From the NCBI GenBank assembly GCA_947304405.1, contig CAMZBB010000004.1, positions 1 to 60,274 of the forward strand: DNA of 60,274 nt. Reading direction: 5' to 3'. Position numbers and translations under genes: made by a program. The first letter of the stretch is position 1; each line of letters opens with the position of its first letter. Shown piece after piece: positions 16,236-24,059 of this stretch. The notes under the pieces were generated by a model. The model saw nothing but the letters and a program-made list of their open reading frames with translations, was not told the origin of the DNA and made no database searches. The DNA is from an uncultured Clostridia bacterium. GTDB taxonomy: Bacteria; Bacillota; Clostridia; Saccharofermentanales; Saccharofermentanaceae.

Positions 16236-17975
16236 ATGGTATATAAATGCAAAATGTGCGGCGGAAATGTCGAACTGTCAGAAGACAGAACTTTCGGGGT
16301 CTGTCTGTTTTGCGGAAGCGCAATGACTTTCCCGAAACTGGATGATGAGCAGCGGGCAAATATGTTTAACCGTGGAAATCAATTCCGAAGGATCGGCGAT
16401 TTCGACAGTGCCGTTGCGGTATATGAGCAATTGATCATGGAGGACAACACTGATGCTGAGGCGCATTGGTGCTGCGCCATATCCAGATTCGGAATTGAAT
16501 ACGTCGAGGATCCGGAAACTTATGACTGGGTTCCGACCTGTCACAGGCTCAGTTTTGATCCCTTTACCAAAGACGTGGATTATCTGGCTGCGCTGGAGTA
16601 CTCCGAAGGAGTAACCAGAAAACAGTATATGAAGGATGCTGCAAAGATTAGAGAAGTGCAAAAAGGAATACTGAAGACTTCTCAGAACGAAGATCCTTTC
16701 GATGTCTTTATCTGTTACAAGGAGACGGCTGATGACGGGGCGAGGACGGAAGACAGCGTTCTGGCTCAGGAAGTATATAACGAGCTGACTGACAAAGGGT
16801 ACCGTGTTTTCTTTTCGAGGATAACGCTTCAGGACAAGGTTGGTACCCAATTTGAACCTTACATTTTTGCTGCGTTGAATTCGGCGAAGGTGATGGTCGT
16901 TATAGGAACCAAAACGGAATACATGAATGCGGTGTGGGTCAAGAATGAGTGGAGCAGATATCTTGCCATGATCCGTAAAGACCACGATAAGGTGCTCATG
17001 CCTTGTTATAAGAACATGAGTCCTTATGATATGCCTGAGGCTCTTGCTGCACTGCAGGCTTACGATATGGATAAGACGGGATTTATCAAGGACCTCGTCC
17101 GCGGAGTATCGAGAATTGTTGACAGCGGGTCTCTCAGTGCAAAAGGAGTGGCTTATCATGCATCAACTGTCGGGCCGCTGCTTAAGCGTGCCCGGATCTT
17201 CATAGAGGATGGTGATCTCACTAAAGCGGATGAATTCTGTGAGGTAGTATTGAATCTCGATCCGGAGAATGCGCGTGCCTATCTTTATAAAGCTATGGTG
17301 AAGGCAAGAGCCGGCTCGGAAGACGAATTGATAAGCCAGGGCTGGAAACTCAAATATGATCCTAACATCATCAAGGCTTTGCGCTACGCCAAGGATGACG
17401 ATAAGACGGAGATCGAAGAAATAGTCAAAAAAGCCCGTTCATTTGATAACGAAAAGATGTATGCAAAAGCTTGCGAGGAGGCCGGTGCTACGCAGGATCT
17501 GAGAAAACTGTGTGAAGCCTACTTGCTGTTTGAGGAAATGAAGGGATACAAAGATTCAGACGACAGAAGAGAAAAGCTGAAAAGTGAATGCCTGGATCAG
17601 CAATTCGATCTTGTATATTCCAGGATGGAGGCTGCCGGCCATTATTCCGAAATGAAGCCGCTCGTGCCGGCATGCAAAGTGCTTATTCCTATCTACCCGG
17701 CTCTCCGGAAGTGCATGGATAAGTTCAAAGCTATGTGTGCAACCTTGGAAGGTTCCATGGAAGCGATCGTTCAGAATGAATCGCAGTACAGATCCTCAAA
17801 AGAAGTGTATGAAGCGATGAAGTACGAATGTCCGGTTTTGTTTGATTCCGAACAGCATAAGGGGTTTGTGAAAGAACTTGATATTCTGGTTTATGTCGAA
17901 AAGCTATACGGAAACACAAAAGATTCGACCATAAAGCTTATAAAGGATTATCTTGCAGGCAAGCCGATCAAGTGA
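16236..17975 (+). CDS. Zinc-ribbon / TPR / TIR-domain protein
   Basis: This 579-aa protein starts with a small zinc ribbon (CKMCGG...CLFCGS, residues 5-27), continues with a TPR-like helical hairpin (about 42-85, FNRGNQFRRIGDFDSAVAVYE), then a TIR domain (about 154-290: DVFICYKETADD, SVLAQEVYNELTDKGYRVFF, FEPYIFAALNSAKVMVVIGT, WVKNEWSRYL) and a long helical C terminus. Glu207 (TQFEPYIFAAL) is where TIR NADases carry their catalytic glutamate, so NAD+ cleavage is possible. It follows the YbjN gene. Its stop TGA directly abuts the stop of the convergent glycosylase gene. The biological role, signalling or defence, is not known. Confidence 0.85.
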   Translation: MVYKCKMCGGNVELSEDRTFGVCLFCGSAMTFPKLDDEQRANMFNRGNQFRRIGDFDSAVAVYEQLIMEDNTDAEAHWCCAISRFGIEYVEDPETYDWVPTCHRLSFDPFTKDVDYLAALEYSEGVTRKQYMKDAAKIREVQKGILKTSQNEDPFDVFICYKETADDGARTEDSVLAQEVYNELTDKGYRVFFSRITLQDKVGTQFEPYIFAALNSAKVMVVIGTKTEYMNAVWVKNEWSRYLAMIRKDHDKVLMPCYKNMSPYDMPEALAALQAYDMDKTGFIKDLVRGVSRIVDSGSLSAKGVAYHASTVGPLLKRARIFIEDGDLTKADEFCEVVLNLDPENARAYLYKAMVKARAGSEDELISQGWKLKYDPNIIKALRYAKDDDKTEIEEIVKKARSFDNEKMYAKACEEAGATQDLRKLCEAYLLFEEMKGYKDSDDRREKLKSECLDQQFDLVYSRMEAAGHYSEMKPLVPACKVLIPIYPALRKCMDKFKAMCATLEGSMEAIVQNESQYRSSKEVYEAMKYECPVLFDSEQHKGFVKELDILVYVEKLYGNTKDSTIKLIKDYLAGKPIK

Positions 17976-18821
17976 TCAGATATCGTCTCTTCTTCTTTCA
18001 TAGTAGAACATAAACTGCTGCATTATCCCTGCCGTGCCGGGATATCTTGAGCAGTCGAAAGATCCGCCGTAATATCTGTCAACGATCCTTTGTATCCATA
18101 CATCGACCGGGAATCTTCCGGTCCTCTGATAAGCGAAGAGCATCACGCAGTTCGCGACCTTTGTTCCGACTCCGTACATGGCCGTCAGAGCCTTGTAGAG
18201 CGCCTCGTCATCGAGCGACGACAGTGAATCCGGGTCAAGCATTCCGCTTGCGAAGCCGGATGCAGCCTGCGTTATATAGGGTGCCCTGTAGCCGACACCT
18301 GTGCCTTCGATATCCCTGAGGCTGAGCGAAGCGAGTCCTGAAGGCGAGGGGAAAGCATAGTACTCATCCTTGAGAGGCTTTACAAAAGGTGCTTTCAGCC
18401 TGGGCGAAGCGATCTTTGTGCCGCAAAGTGCGCAGATCCTTTCGACCGAAGTCGTGATCGAGGGGATCGAACGCCTCTGAGAGATTATGTAACTGATTGT
18501 GGCCTCAAAAGGCTCCTGCTTAAGGATCCTGATTCCGTCCGAGAAACAAGCCGCCGCCATAAGATACTTATCCGAAGGGTCAATACAAGAACATACGGCT
18601 TTGTAATCCCTGGAAAGATCGAAGTAATCCGCCCAGATCGATGAGAATTCCTTTTCGCTGCATGAGAAAGCGAACTCATTGCCGCCCAGATCTGCTATCT
18701 GGAGATATTTCCCGAACGCGACCAGCTCAGTGTGGGTCTCGTCGATATCCTTTATCCTGAACGCCTGACCTGAATCGGCGATCTTATGCATGTCGAAAAA
18801 ATCAATTTTGCGGGTGATCAT
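17976..18821 (-). CDS. ogg: 8-oxoguanine DNA glycosylase/AP lyase (OGG1-type)
   Basis: This 281-aa base-excision-repair enzyme has an OGG N-terminal domain (ends near FSDGIRILKQEPFEATISYIIS) and an HhH-GPD domain with MYGVGTKVANCVMLFAYQRTG and FPVDVWIQRIV. Lys221 and Asp240 match Lys249 and Asp268 of human OGG1, the lyase nucleophile and catalytic acid, so a bifunctional enzyme that removes 8-oxoguanine is predicted. Its start overlaps the stop of the upstream methyltransferase by 4 bp, so the two form a minus-strand operon. Confidence 0.92.
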   Translation of the reverse strand: MITRKIDFFDMHKIADSGQAFRIKDIDETHTELVAFGKYLQIADLGGNEFAFSCSEKEFSSIWADYFDLSRDYKAVCSCIDPSDKYLMAAACFSDGIRILKQEPFEATISYIISQRRSIPSITTSVERICALCGTKIASPRLKAPFVKPLKDEYYAFPSPSGLASLSLRDIEGTGVGYRAPYITQAASGFASGMLDPDSLSSLDDEALYKALTAMYGVGTKVANCVMLFAYQRTGRFPVDVWIQRIVDRYYGGSFDCSRYPGTAGIMQQFMFYYERRRDDI

Positions 18822-20050
18822 AGATGCGCCAGATTCCCGAGCTTAAAGTAATTGCATAGATGGCAGACTTTGCTGCCGTTATACAGCTTGACTCTCTTGT
18901 CAGCCTTAAATCCCGTAGCATCCTCGAACATGTTGTCGGGCGTGATCACGGAGAGCCTGATGCCTTTCTTGCAACGTCCTGAGCGGGTAAGAAGGTTGCC
19001 TGCCAATGTGCGGTATATCTCTTCAGCCTCTTCAGGCGTCATGAGCCTGCCGCCGTACGGAGGGTTGGTAATGACGAGCTGTCTTTCCATGCCTGTGTAT
19101 GAAGCGAGGAACTCGGGAGAGATCTTCGAGGCATCCTTGACGTCAAACCTGCAGAAATCAGCGACTCCCGCTGCTTTGGCATTGGCTATGGCCGAGCGTA
19201 CGGCCCTCGAATCGATGTCGGAACCGAAGAAATAGCAGTCGTCAGGAGCGGTCAGGTCCTCATTGTCCATGGCTTCCTCAAGAGCTCGTCTGTAAACTTT
19301 GTTGCCGATGTAGGGCAGATCTTCGTAATCGAAATGCCTGAACCTGCCGGGAGCGATACCTGCGGCCATTTGAGCGGCCTCGATCACGATCGTGCCGGAG
19401 CCGCACATGGGATCGACCAGAGCCTCTTTGCCGAAGGGGCTGTATCTTGAATATGTGACCATGCCGGCCGCCAGGGTCTCCCTGATGGGAGCCTCATGAG
19501 TCAAAGGTCTGTACCCTCTCTTGTGAAGGCCCTCGCCCGTGGTGTCTATCAGCATGCGGCAGTAATTGTTTACGAGCGCGAACTGGATGCTTATTGTTCC
19601 GAGATGCTCATTTTCCTCGATCACGGCATCGCTGCCCAAACCTCTGGAGGCGGCAAGACTCTTTGCAATGGCCTTCTTTGTGAGTTTCTGGAGCATCTTG
19701 ATGCCGTCGAGCTTGGATTTTCTGGAGAAGCCGTTGACTATGAACGCCCAGCCCTTGGGTATGAAATCGTTCCAGGGAAGCTTTCTGCAGGATTCAAAAA
19801 AGACCGCGCCGTCTTCGGTAAAGTTGTCAGAAGAGCCGGTCTTGAATCCTCCGACCTCGAAAAACACCCTCTCGGCGTGCCTTGCCCACATGTTTACCCG
19901 GGCGACGTCCATAGCCCAGTCGTCATTTCCGGTATCAAGAGTGATGACACCGTCCTTGACGTCCAGCTGTGACTTCGAAAATCCCCTGGCGAGAAGGTCG
20001 TCTCTGGTTGGGGATTCGAGCCCGAATAGTGTTGTGATTATTATTTTCAT
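18818..20050 (-). CDS. THUMP-domain RNA methyltransferase (RlmL/YpsC family)
   Basis: This protein of about 410 aa has an N-terminal THUMP region (to about 160) and a Rossmann methyltransferase domain with VDPMCGSGTIVIEAA (SAM binding) and the catalytic NPPYGGRL motif of N2-guanine methyltransferases of 23S rRNA. I start it at the ATG at 20050 (MKIIITTLFGLE). An in-frame TTG at 20080 would add ten residues but lies upstream of a TATAAT box and has no ribosome binding site. Neither start has a Shine-Dalgarno sequence, and the extended -10 box ends 6 nt before the ATG, so the mRNA may be leaderless. Confidence 0.88.
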   Translation of the reverse strand: MKIIITTLFGLESPTRDDLLARGFSKSQLDVKDGVITLDTGNDDWAMDVARVNMWARHAERVFFEVGGFKTGSSDNFTEDGAVFFESCRKLPWNDFIPKGWAFIVNGFSRKSKLDGIKMLQKLTKKAIAKSLAASRGLGSDAVIEENEHLGTISIQFALVNNYCRMLIDTTGEGLHKRGYRPLTHEAPIRETLAAGMVTYSRYSPFGKEALVDPMCGSGTIVIEAAQMAAGIAPGRFRHFDYEDLPYIGNKVYRRALEEAMDNEDLTAPDDCYFFGSDIDSRAVRSAIANAKAAGVADFCRFDVKDASKISPEFLASYTGMERQLVITNPPYGGRLMTPEEAEEIYRTLAGNLLTRSGRCKKGIRLSVITPDNMFEDATGFKADKRVKLYNGSKVCHLCNYFKLGNLAHL

Positions 20051-20056
20051 GGGGAG

Positions 20057-20065
20057 ATTATAACA
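20057..20065 (-). promoter_or_regulatory. Extended -10 promoter abutting the methyltransferase start
   Basis: TGTTATAAT (TGn plus TATAAT) on the minus strand ends 6 nt before the ATG at 20050. Transcription should start at or near the A of ATG. No clear -35 box is visible, as is usual for extended -10 promoters. Confidence 0.55.
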
Positions 20066-20220
20066 CCTTTGAAGCCGCAAAAATGAACATCATGCAGAAT
20101 TGACCTGTCAATAGGAATTTTGTGAAAAAAGGTGTTTTTCTCTCATGGACACAGATCCTCAGCAATATATGAATAATGACCGCAAACGCCTAGTTTATTG
20201 GACTATCAAAGAGTCTTTAT

Positions 20221-20263
20221 CATTTCGTAACTGTTTTGTCAACAAACCGTAATGAAATGACAA
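20221..20263 (+). repeat. Inverted repeat between divergent genes
   Basis: CATTTC (20221-20226) and its complement GAAATG (near 20254) flank a GTTTTGT...ACAAAC inner dyad with equal spacers. This may be an operator or an RNA hairpin. The rest of the gap (20066-20320) shows nothing else I can support. Confidence 0.45.
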
Positions 20264-20320
20264 AATGCTTTAAATATTAGCTTTGACGGGCAAACAAAAT
20301 CTGAAAACCTGTCTTTTGAG

Positions 20321-20363
20321 TTATCAACAAAGTTATGCACATTATGAACAATTTTGTGCATAA
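20321..20363 (+). other. Cluster of four DnaA-box-like 9-mers
   Basis: Two boxes match TTATNCACA exactly: TTATGCACA at 20333-20341 and, on the other strand, at 20355-20363. Two more differ by one base (TTATCAACA at 20321-20329 and TTATGAACA at 20342-20350). Spacing is 9-13 bp, and an A/T-rich stretch lies upstream (about 20262-20280). The cluster sits immediately upstream of the proA promoter. Confidence 0.55.
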
Positions 20364-20370
20364 GGAAAAA

Positions 20371-20399
20371 GTTTAAACGGCCCGGATTTTTGCTATAAT
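20371..20399 (+). promoter_or_regulatory. proA promoter
   Basis: TGC followed by TATAAT (20394-20399) forms an extended -10 box. A weak -35 (GTTTAA, 20371-20376) lies 17 bp upstream. The start codon is 29 bp downstream. Confidence 0.7.
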
Positions 20400-20427
20400 C
20401 ATTCAAAATAATATATAGGAGACCGTT

Positions 20428-21705
20428 ATGTCCGAATTGTTGGAAAAGGCCAGAAAGGCTAAGGAAGCGTCCTATGGAATGGCGCTTCTGACAAGGGAAC
20501 AAAAAGATGCGGCACTCGATGCGATAGCTGTTGCGCTCAACAGTGGAAAGAGCAGGATCTTTGAAGCTAATTCCGCCGATCTTAAAGATGCCGAGGCTAA
20601 TGATCTCGAGAAGCCCCTCATCAAGAGGCTTAAGTTCCAGGACGAGAAGCTTTCTGACGTAACTGACGGCATATTGAGCCTTAAGTCCCTTGAAGATCCG
20701 GTCGGCAGACAGACTCTTCACACGACTTTGGATGATGGCCTTGAGCTTTACCGCGTAACTTGCCCGATCGGCGTGATCGGAGTCATTTTCGAGAGCAGGC
20801 CTGATGCTCTGGTCCAGATCGCAACTCTCTGCCTCAAGAGCGGAAATGCTGTTTTCCTTAAGGGCGGCAGCGAAGCGGTCAATACAAATAAGGTTTTGGC
20901 TGAGATCATTTATGAGGCCGGTGTTGATTCGGGACTCCCTGAAGGTTGGCTCAATCTTCTGACGACCCGTGCAGAGATATCGGATATGTTAAGTCTTGAC
21001 GAGTATATCGATCTGATCATCCCGAGAGGATCGAATGCATTCGTACAGTACATTATGCAGAATACCAACATTGCCGTCTTAGGCCATGCTGACGGCGTAT
21101 GCCACACATATATCAATGAGAAGGCTGATCCAGCAAAAGCAATTAAGGTCGCTCTTGATGCCAAGACCCAGTACGTCTCGGTCTGCAATGCTACGGAGAC
21201 TTTCCTCGTTGATGAAGCTCTCAAGGATACGCTTCTGCCCGAACTGGTCAAAGCTCTCCGCGACGCGGGAGTCACGATCTACGGTGATGACTATGTGGCA
21301 GAGACTTTTGGTGCCGAAAAGGTTACCGAATGGCATCACGAGTACCTCGACATGAAGTGCTCTATCAAGGTCGTATCAGGTATTGACGAGGCGATATCCC
21401 ACATAAACCGTAACGGCTCGGGTCACACAGACGCGATAATCACGGAAGACAAAGCTGCCGCCGAGCGCTTTATGCTCGGAGTTGATTCAGGAAGCGTTTA
21501 CGTCAACTGCTCGACAAGGTTCGCTGACGGTTTCAGGTACGGATTTGGCGCGGAAGTAGGCGTTTCGACTTCCAAGATCCATGCCAGAGGCCCTGTAGGT
21601 CTTGAGGGACTCGTTTCTTATAAGTACAAACTGATAGGAAACGGCGACATAGTGGGCGACTACGCTTCCGGCGTCAAGAAGTTCAAACACATCAAGCACG
21701 ACTGA
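20428..21705 (+). CDS. proA: Glutamate-5-semialdehyde dehydrogenase (gamma-glutamyl phosphate reductase)
   Basis: ProA reduces gamma-glutamyl phosphate to glutamate-5-semialdehyde with NADPH, the second step of proline synthesis. The 425-aa protein has the conserved PIGVIGVIFESRPDALVQI, LKGGSEA, the VCNATETFLVD segment with the catalytic cysteine, and FGAEVGVSTSKIHARGPVGL near the C terminus. The length is normal. TAGGAGAC precedes the ATG. No proB is beside it; the next gene is rpiB. Confidence 0.96.
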   Translation: MSELLEKARKAKEASYGMALLTREQKDAALDAIAVALNSGKSRIFEANSADLKDAEANDLEKPLIKRLKFQDEKLSDVTDGILSLKSLEDPVGRQTLHTTLDDGLELYRVTCPIGVIGVIFESRPDALVQIATLCLKSGNAVFLKGGSEAVNTNKVLAEIIYEAGVDSGLPEGWLNLLTTRAEISDMLSLDEYIDLIIPRGSNAFVQYIMQNTNIAVLGHADGVCHTYINEKADPAKAIKVALDAKTQYVSVCNATETFLVDEALKDTLLPELVKALRDAGVTIYGDDYVAETFGAEKVTEWHHEYLDMKCSIKVVSGIDEAISHINRNGSGHTDAIITEDKAAAERFMLGVDSGSVYVNCSTRFADGFRYGFGAEVGVSTSKIHARGPVGLEGLVSYKYKLIGNGDIVGDYASGVKKFKHIKHD

Positions 21706-21728
21706 TTAAATTTTCGGAGGGAATAAAT

Positions 21729-22181
21729 ATGGTAGTTACAATCGCATCGGATCACGCAGGTTACGATTTGAGACAGAAAGTCGTTGCCCACCTTAAGGAA
21801 AAGGGCTTCGAAGTGCTCGAAAGGGGCGCTTCTTCCGCTGATCAGCCTTATTCTTGGGTTGAGGCCGGAGAACTGGTCGCTGATGACATCCTTTCCGGAA
21901 AAGCCGAGAAGGGTATCGCCATCTGCGGAACGGGAATCGGAATCTCCATCACCTGCAATAAGTTCAAGGGCATCCGCTGCGCTCTTTCCCACAATGAGTA
22001 TACTGCAAGGATCTGCCGCGAGCATAATGACGCCAACGTTCTGGCCTTTGGCGCCAGAGTCATCGGTCAGGCAGTTGCACTTGAAATGGTTGATGCCTTT
22101 TTCGGAGGCTCCTTCGGCGGAGGCAGGCACGGTGTACGCGTTGACCAGCTCAAGGCTTTGGAAGACAAGAACTTTAAGTAA
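21729..22181 (+). CDS. rpiB: Ribose-5-phosphate isomerase B
   Basis: RpiB interconverts ribose-5-phosphate and ribulose-5-phosphate. The 150-aa protein has IASDHAGYDLRQKV at the N terminus, the CGTGIGISI phosphate-binding loop with the catalytic Cys near residue 66, and NVLAFGARVIG. The length is normal for the LacAB/RpiB family. CGGAGGG precedes the ATG, and the gene lies 23 bp after proA, probably in the same transcript. Confidence 0.94.
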   Translation: MVVTIASDHAGYDLRQKVVAHLKEKGFEVLERGASSADQPYSWVEAGELVADDILSGKAEKGIAICGTGIGISITCNKFKGIRCALSHNEYTARICREHNDANVLAFGARVIGQAVALEMVDAFFGGSFGGGRHGVRVDQLKALEDKNFK

Positions 22182-22263
22182 GCAAAGGCAGAACGCACAT
22201 TTTTGTGCGGTATCTTCCTTTTAGGTGTAAAATGTCCAAGTAAGAAAGGGGAGGATCATATTT

Positions 22264-23118
22264 ATGTATCTGATCGTGCTCATGGCCGGATCCTGGTTCT
22301 CGGAATTCTGGCAGGCATTTTGCACCAAATTCGCCGAGGCTTTCAAGCCGGGTGATATTGGTGAAGAGATCAGTGAAGGAATCCTTCAGGTCCAACACTA
22401 TTTCGAAGTCGGAGACGTGAAGCTCCTTATCACGGATGCGGTCATAGTTACGTGGATCGCCGTTCTTGCGGCAGTGCTCGTTTTCAGCCTCATGGTAGGC
22501 AAGCCGACCATTCACCCGAACAAAAAGCAGACGCTTCTCTGGATGATCGTCGAAATGATCATCAATGCCGCCATGGGATTCGGCATGACGAAGAAGGAAG
22601 CCGAGGAAGTAGCCCCGATGATCTTAACCTTCGGCATCGTGATCACCGGCTGTAACAGCATTTCCTTCCTTAAATTCGCTCCGCCCGCCAAGAATATCGC
22701 TTTTCCGGTAGGATGCGCGGTCCTTGCGATCCTCTATGTCATCATTACATCGATCAGGTTCATAGGGCTTAAAGGTTTCTGGATATCGCTCACGACGCCG
22801 CTCAAGGCAATGCTGCCATTCAAGCTCCTTGATTTCGTCATCAAGCCTACATCTCTGGCGTTGAGGCTTTTCGGAAACATCTTCGGCTCATTCGTATTCA
22901 TGGAATTCTTATCGATATGCATTCCGATAATAGTTCCGGGAATCGTCGGACTCTGGTTTGACTTAGCGGACGGACTTTTGCAGGCGGTCGTCTTCTCTTA
23001 TCTGACAATGTCATACATTGGCGAGATAGTCGAGGTTGGCCACGAGTTCAAGGAACACCCGGAAGAGTTCATAAAGCCGAAGAAGAAAGATACCCAAGAG
23101 GCCAAGGCCGCTGCGTAA
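22264..23118 (+). CDS. atpB: ATP synthase subunit a (operon 1)
   Basis: The membrane a subunit provides the half-channels for ion flow through F0. This 284-aa copy has the essential arginine in SLALRLFGNIFGSF and several membrane helices; the C terminus is lysine-rich. GGGGAGG lies 9 bp before the ATG. It opens operon 1, which has no atpI. No strong promoter is visible in the 82 bp upstream, so read-through from rpiB is possible. Confidence 0.95.
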   Translation: MYLIVLMAGSWFSEFWQAFCTKFAEAFKPGDIGEEISEGILQVQHYFEVGDVKLLITDAVIVTWIAVLAAVLVFSLMVGKPTIHPNKKQTLLWMIVEMIINAAMGFGMTKKEAEEVAPMILTFGIVITGCNSISFLKFAPPAKNIAFPVGCAVLAILYVIITSIRFIGLKGFWISLTTPLKAMLPFKLLDFVIKPTSLALRLFGNIFGSFVFMEFLSICIPIIVPGIVGLWFDLADGLLQAVVFSYLTMSYIGEIVEVGHEFKEHPEEFIKPKKKDTQEAKAAA

Positions 23119-23162
23119 TAATGTAAAACAAGTCACGAAGTGATATATCAGGAGGAATCAAG

Positions 23163-23453
23163 ATGATGAACATTTTACTTTCATGGATGCCGTTGCTTTC
23201 TGGAGCAGTATTTGCGGGAATCGAGACAAAAGCGATCGCAGCTATTGCAGCCGGTGTCGCGATCAGCTGCGGTGCGCTCGGATGCTCATTTGCCATGGGC
23301 AAGGCTGCAAGCCATGCTATCGATGCAGGTGCAAGACAGCCTGAGGTATTAGGCAAGATCCAGACCATGCTCCTTGCCGCTATCGTCTTCATCGAGTCGC
23401 TTTGTATATATTCGCTCGTTGTTGCACTCCTCCTGATCTTCATGTTCAGATAA
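23163..23453 (+). CDS. atpE: ATP synthase subunit c (operon 1)
   Basis: This 96-aa proteolipid forms the c ring. The first helix has GALGCSFAMGKA, the loop has the conserved ARQPE, and the second helix has FIESLCIYSLVVAL with the ion-binding carboxylate Glu78. Where Na+-type c subunits have Gln or Glu in helix 1, this one has Cys41, so proton coupling is more likely. The N terminus is about 15 residues longer than usual. Compare the operon-2 c subunit at 58152, which has the two-carboxylate pattern. Confidence 0.95.
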   Translation: MMNILLSWMPLLSGAVFAGIETKAIAAIAAGVAISCGALGCSFAMGKAASHAIDAGARQPEVLGKIQTMLLAAIVFIESLCIYSLVVALLLIFMFR

Positions 23454-23492
23454 TCAGTATCTTCTTTTCGAAAACAGAAGGGAGCAGTATAT

Positions 23493-24059
23493 ATGCTGTT
23501 TGACACGCTGAACATTTTGGCTCGGGAGAGTGAGTCATCACTGTTTTCTCCTGACCAGTTTGCAGGTTATGCGGTGACCGCCGTTCTGACGATCATCAAT
23601 GTTATCATTGCGTATTTCATTATCAAATTTGCCATCTATAAGCGCATCGTCAAGATGATCCATAAGCGTCAGGAAGCCCTTGACGCCGAGCTTGAAGCGG
23701 CTAAAAAGTCCAAAGAAGAAGCCGACAAGGTCGTTGCCGAATCCAAAAAGACTATTGATGATGCCAAGTCACAGGCTGCACAGATTATCGAAGAGGCAAG
23801 GGAGAATGCCGGCAAGACCTCTGAGGCGGTTATTGAAAAGGCAAATTCCGAAGCTTCGAAGATCCTCGAGAGAGCTGAAGATGACTGTGCCCGTATGAAG
23901 CGCGTTGCACTCGAGAACATGAAAGACGATATTACCGATCTTGCAGTAGAGATCGCCGGTCATGTAATCGGTGACGCTGTTCCGAGAAGCGAACTTACCG
24001 CTTCAGCCCAGAGGCATACTGACGTATTTGTCGATGCAGAGGTGAGAAAGAGTGAGTAA
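23493..24059 (+). CDS. atpF: ATP synthase subunit b (operon 1)
   Basis: This is the peripheral-stalk b subunit (188 aa): one membrane helix (about residues 25-48, [20 protein letters not shown]) followed by a long charged coiled coil. Its C terminus shows no delta-like domain, so it is not a b-delta fusion of the mycobacterial kind. The last 8 nt overlap the start of the fused alpha gene. Confidence 0.93.
   Translation: MLFDTLNILARESESSLFSPDQFAGYAVTAVLTIINVIIAYFIIKFAIYKRIVKMIHKRQEALDAELEAAKKSKEEADKVVAESKKTIDDAKSQAAQIIEEARENAGKTSEAVIEKANSEASKILERAEDDCARMKRVALENMKDDITDLAVEIAGHVIGDAVPRSELTASAQRHTDVFVDAEVRKSE

Noticed and set aside
16278..17159. A 293-codon minus-strand frame inside the TIR gene
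   Set aside because: It is antisense to a gene with clear domains and shows no recognisable protein features.
20321..20363. Chromosomal origin oriC
   Set aside because: No dnaA, dnaN, rnpA or rpmH gene is nearby and the cluster is small; recorded only as a DnaA-box cluster.
22192..22209. Terminator between rpiB and atpB
   Set aside because: CGCACA/TGTGCG forms a short stem but no T-run follows, so read-through is more likely.
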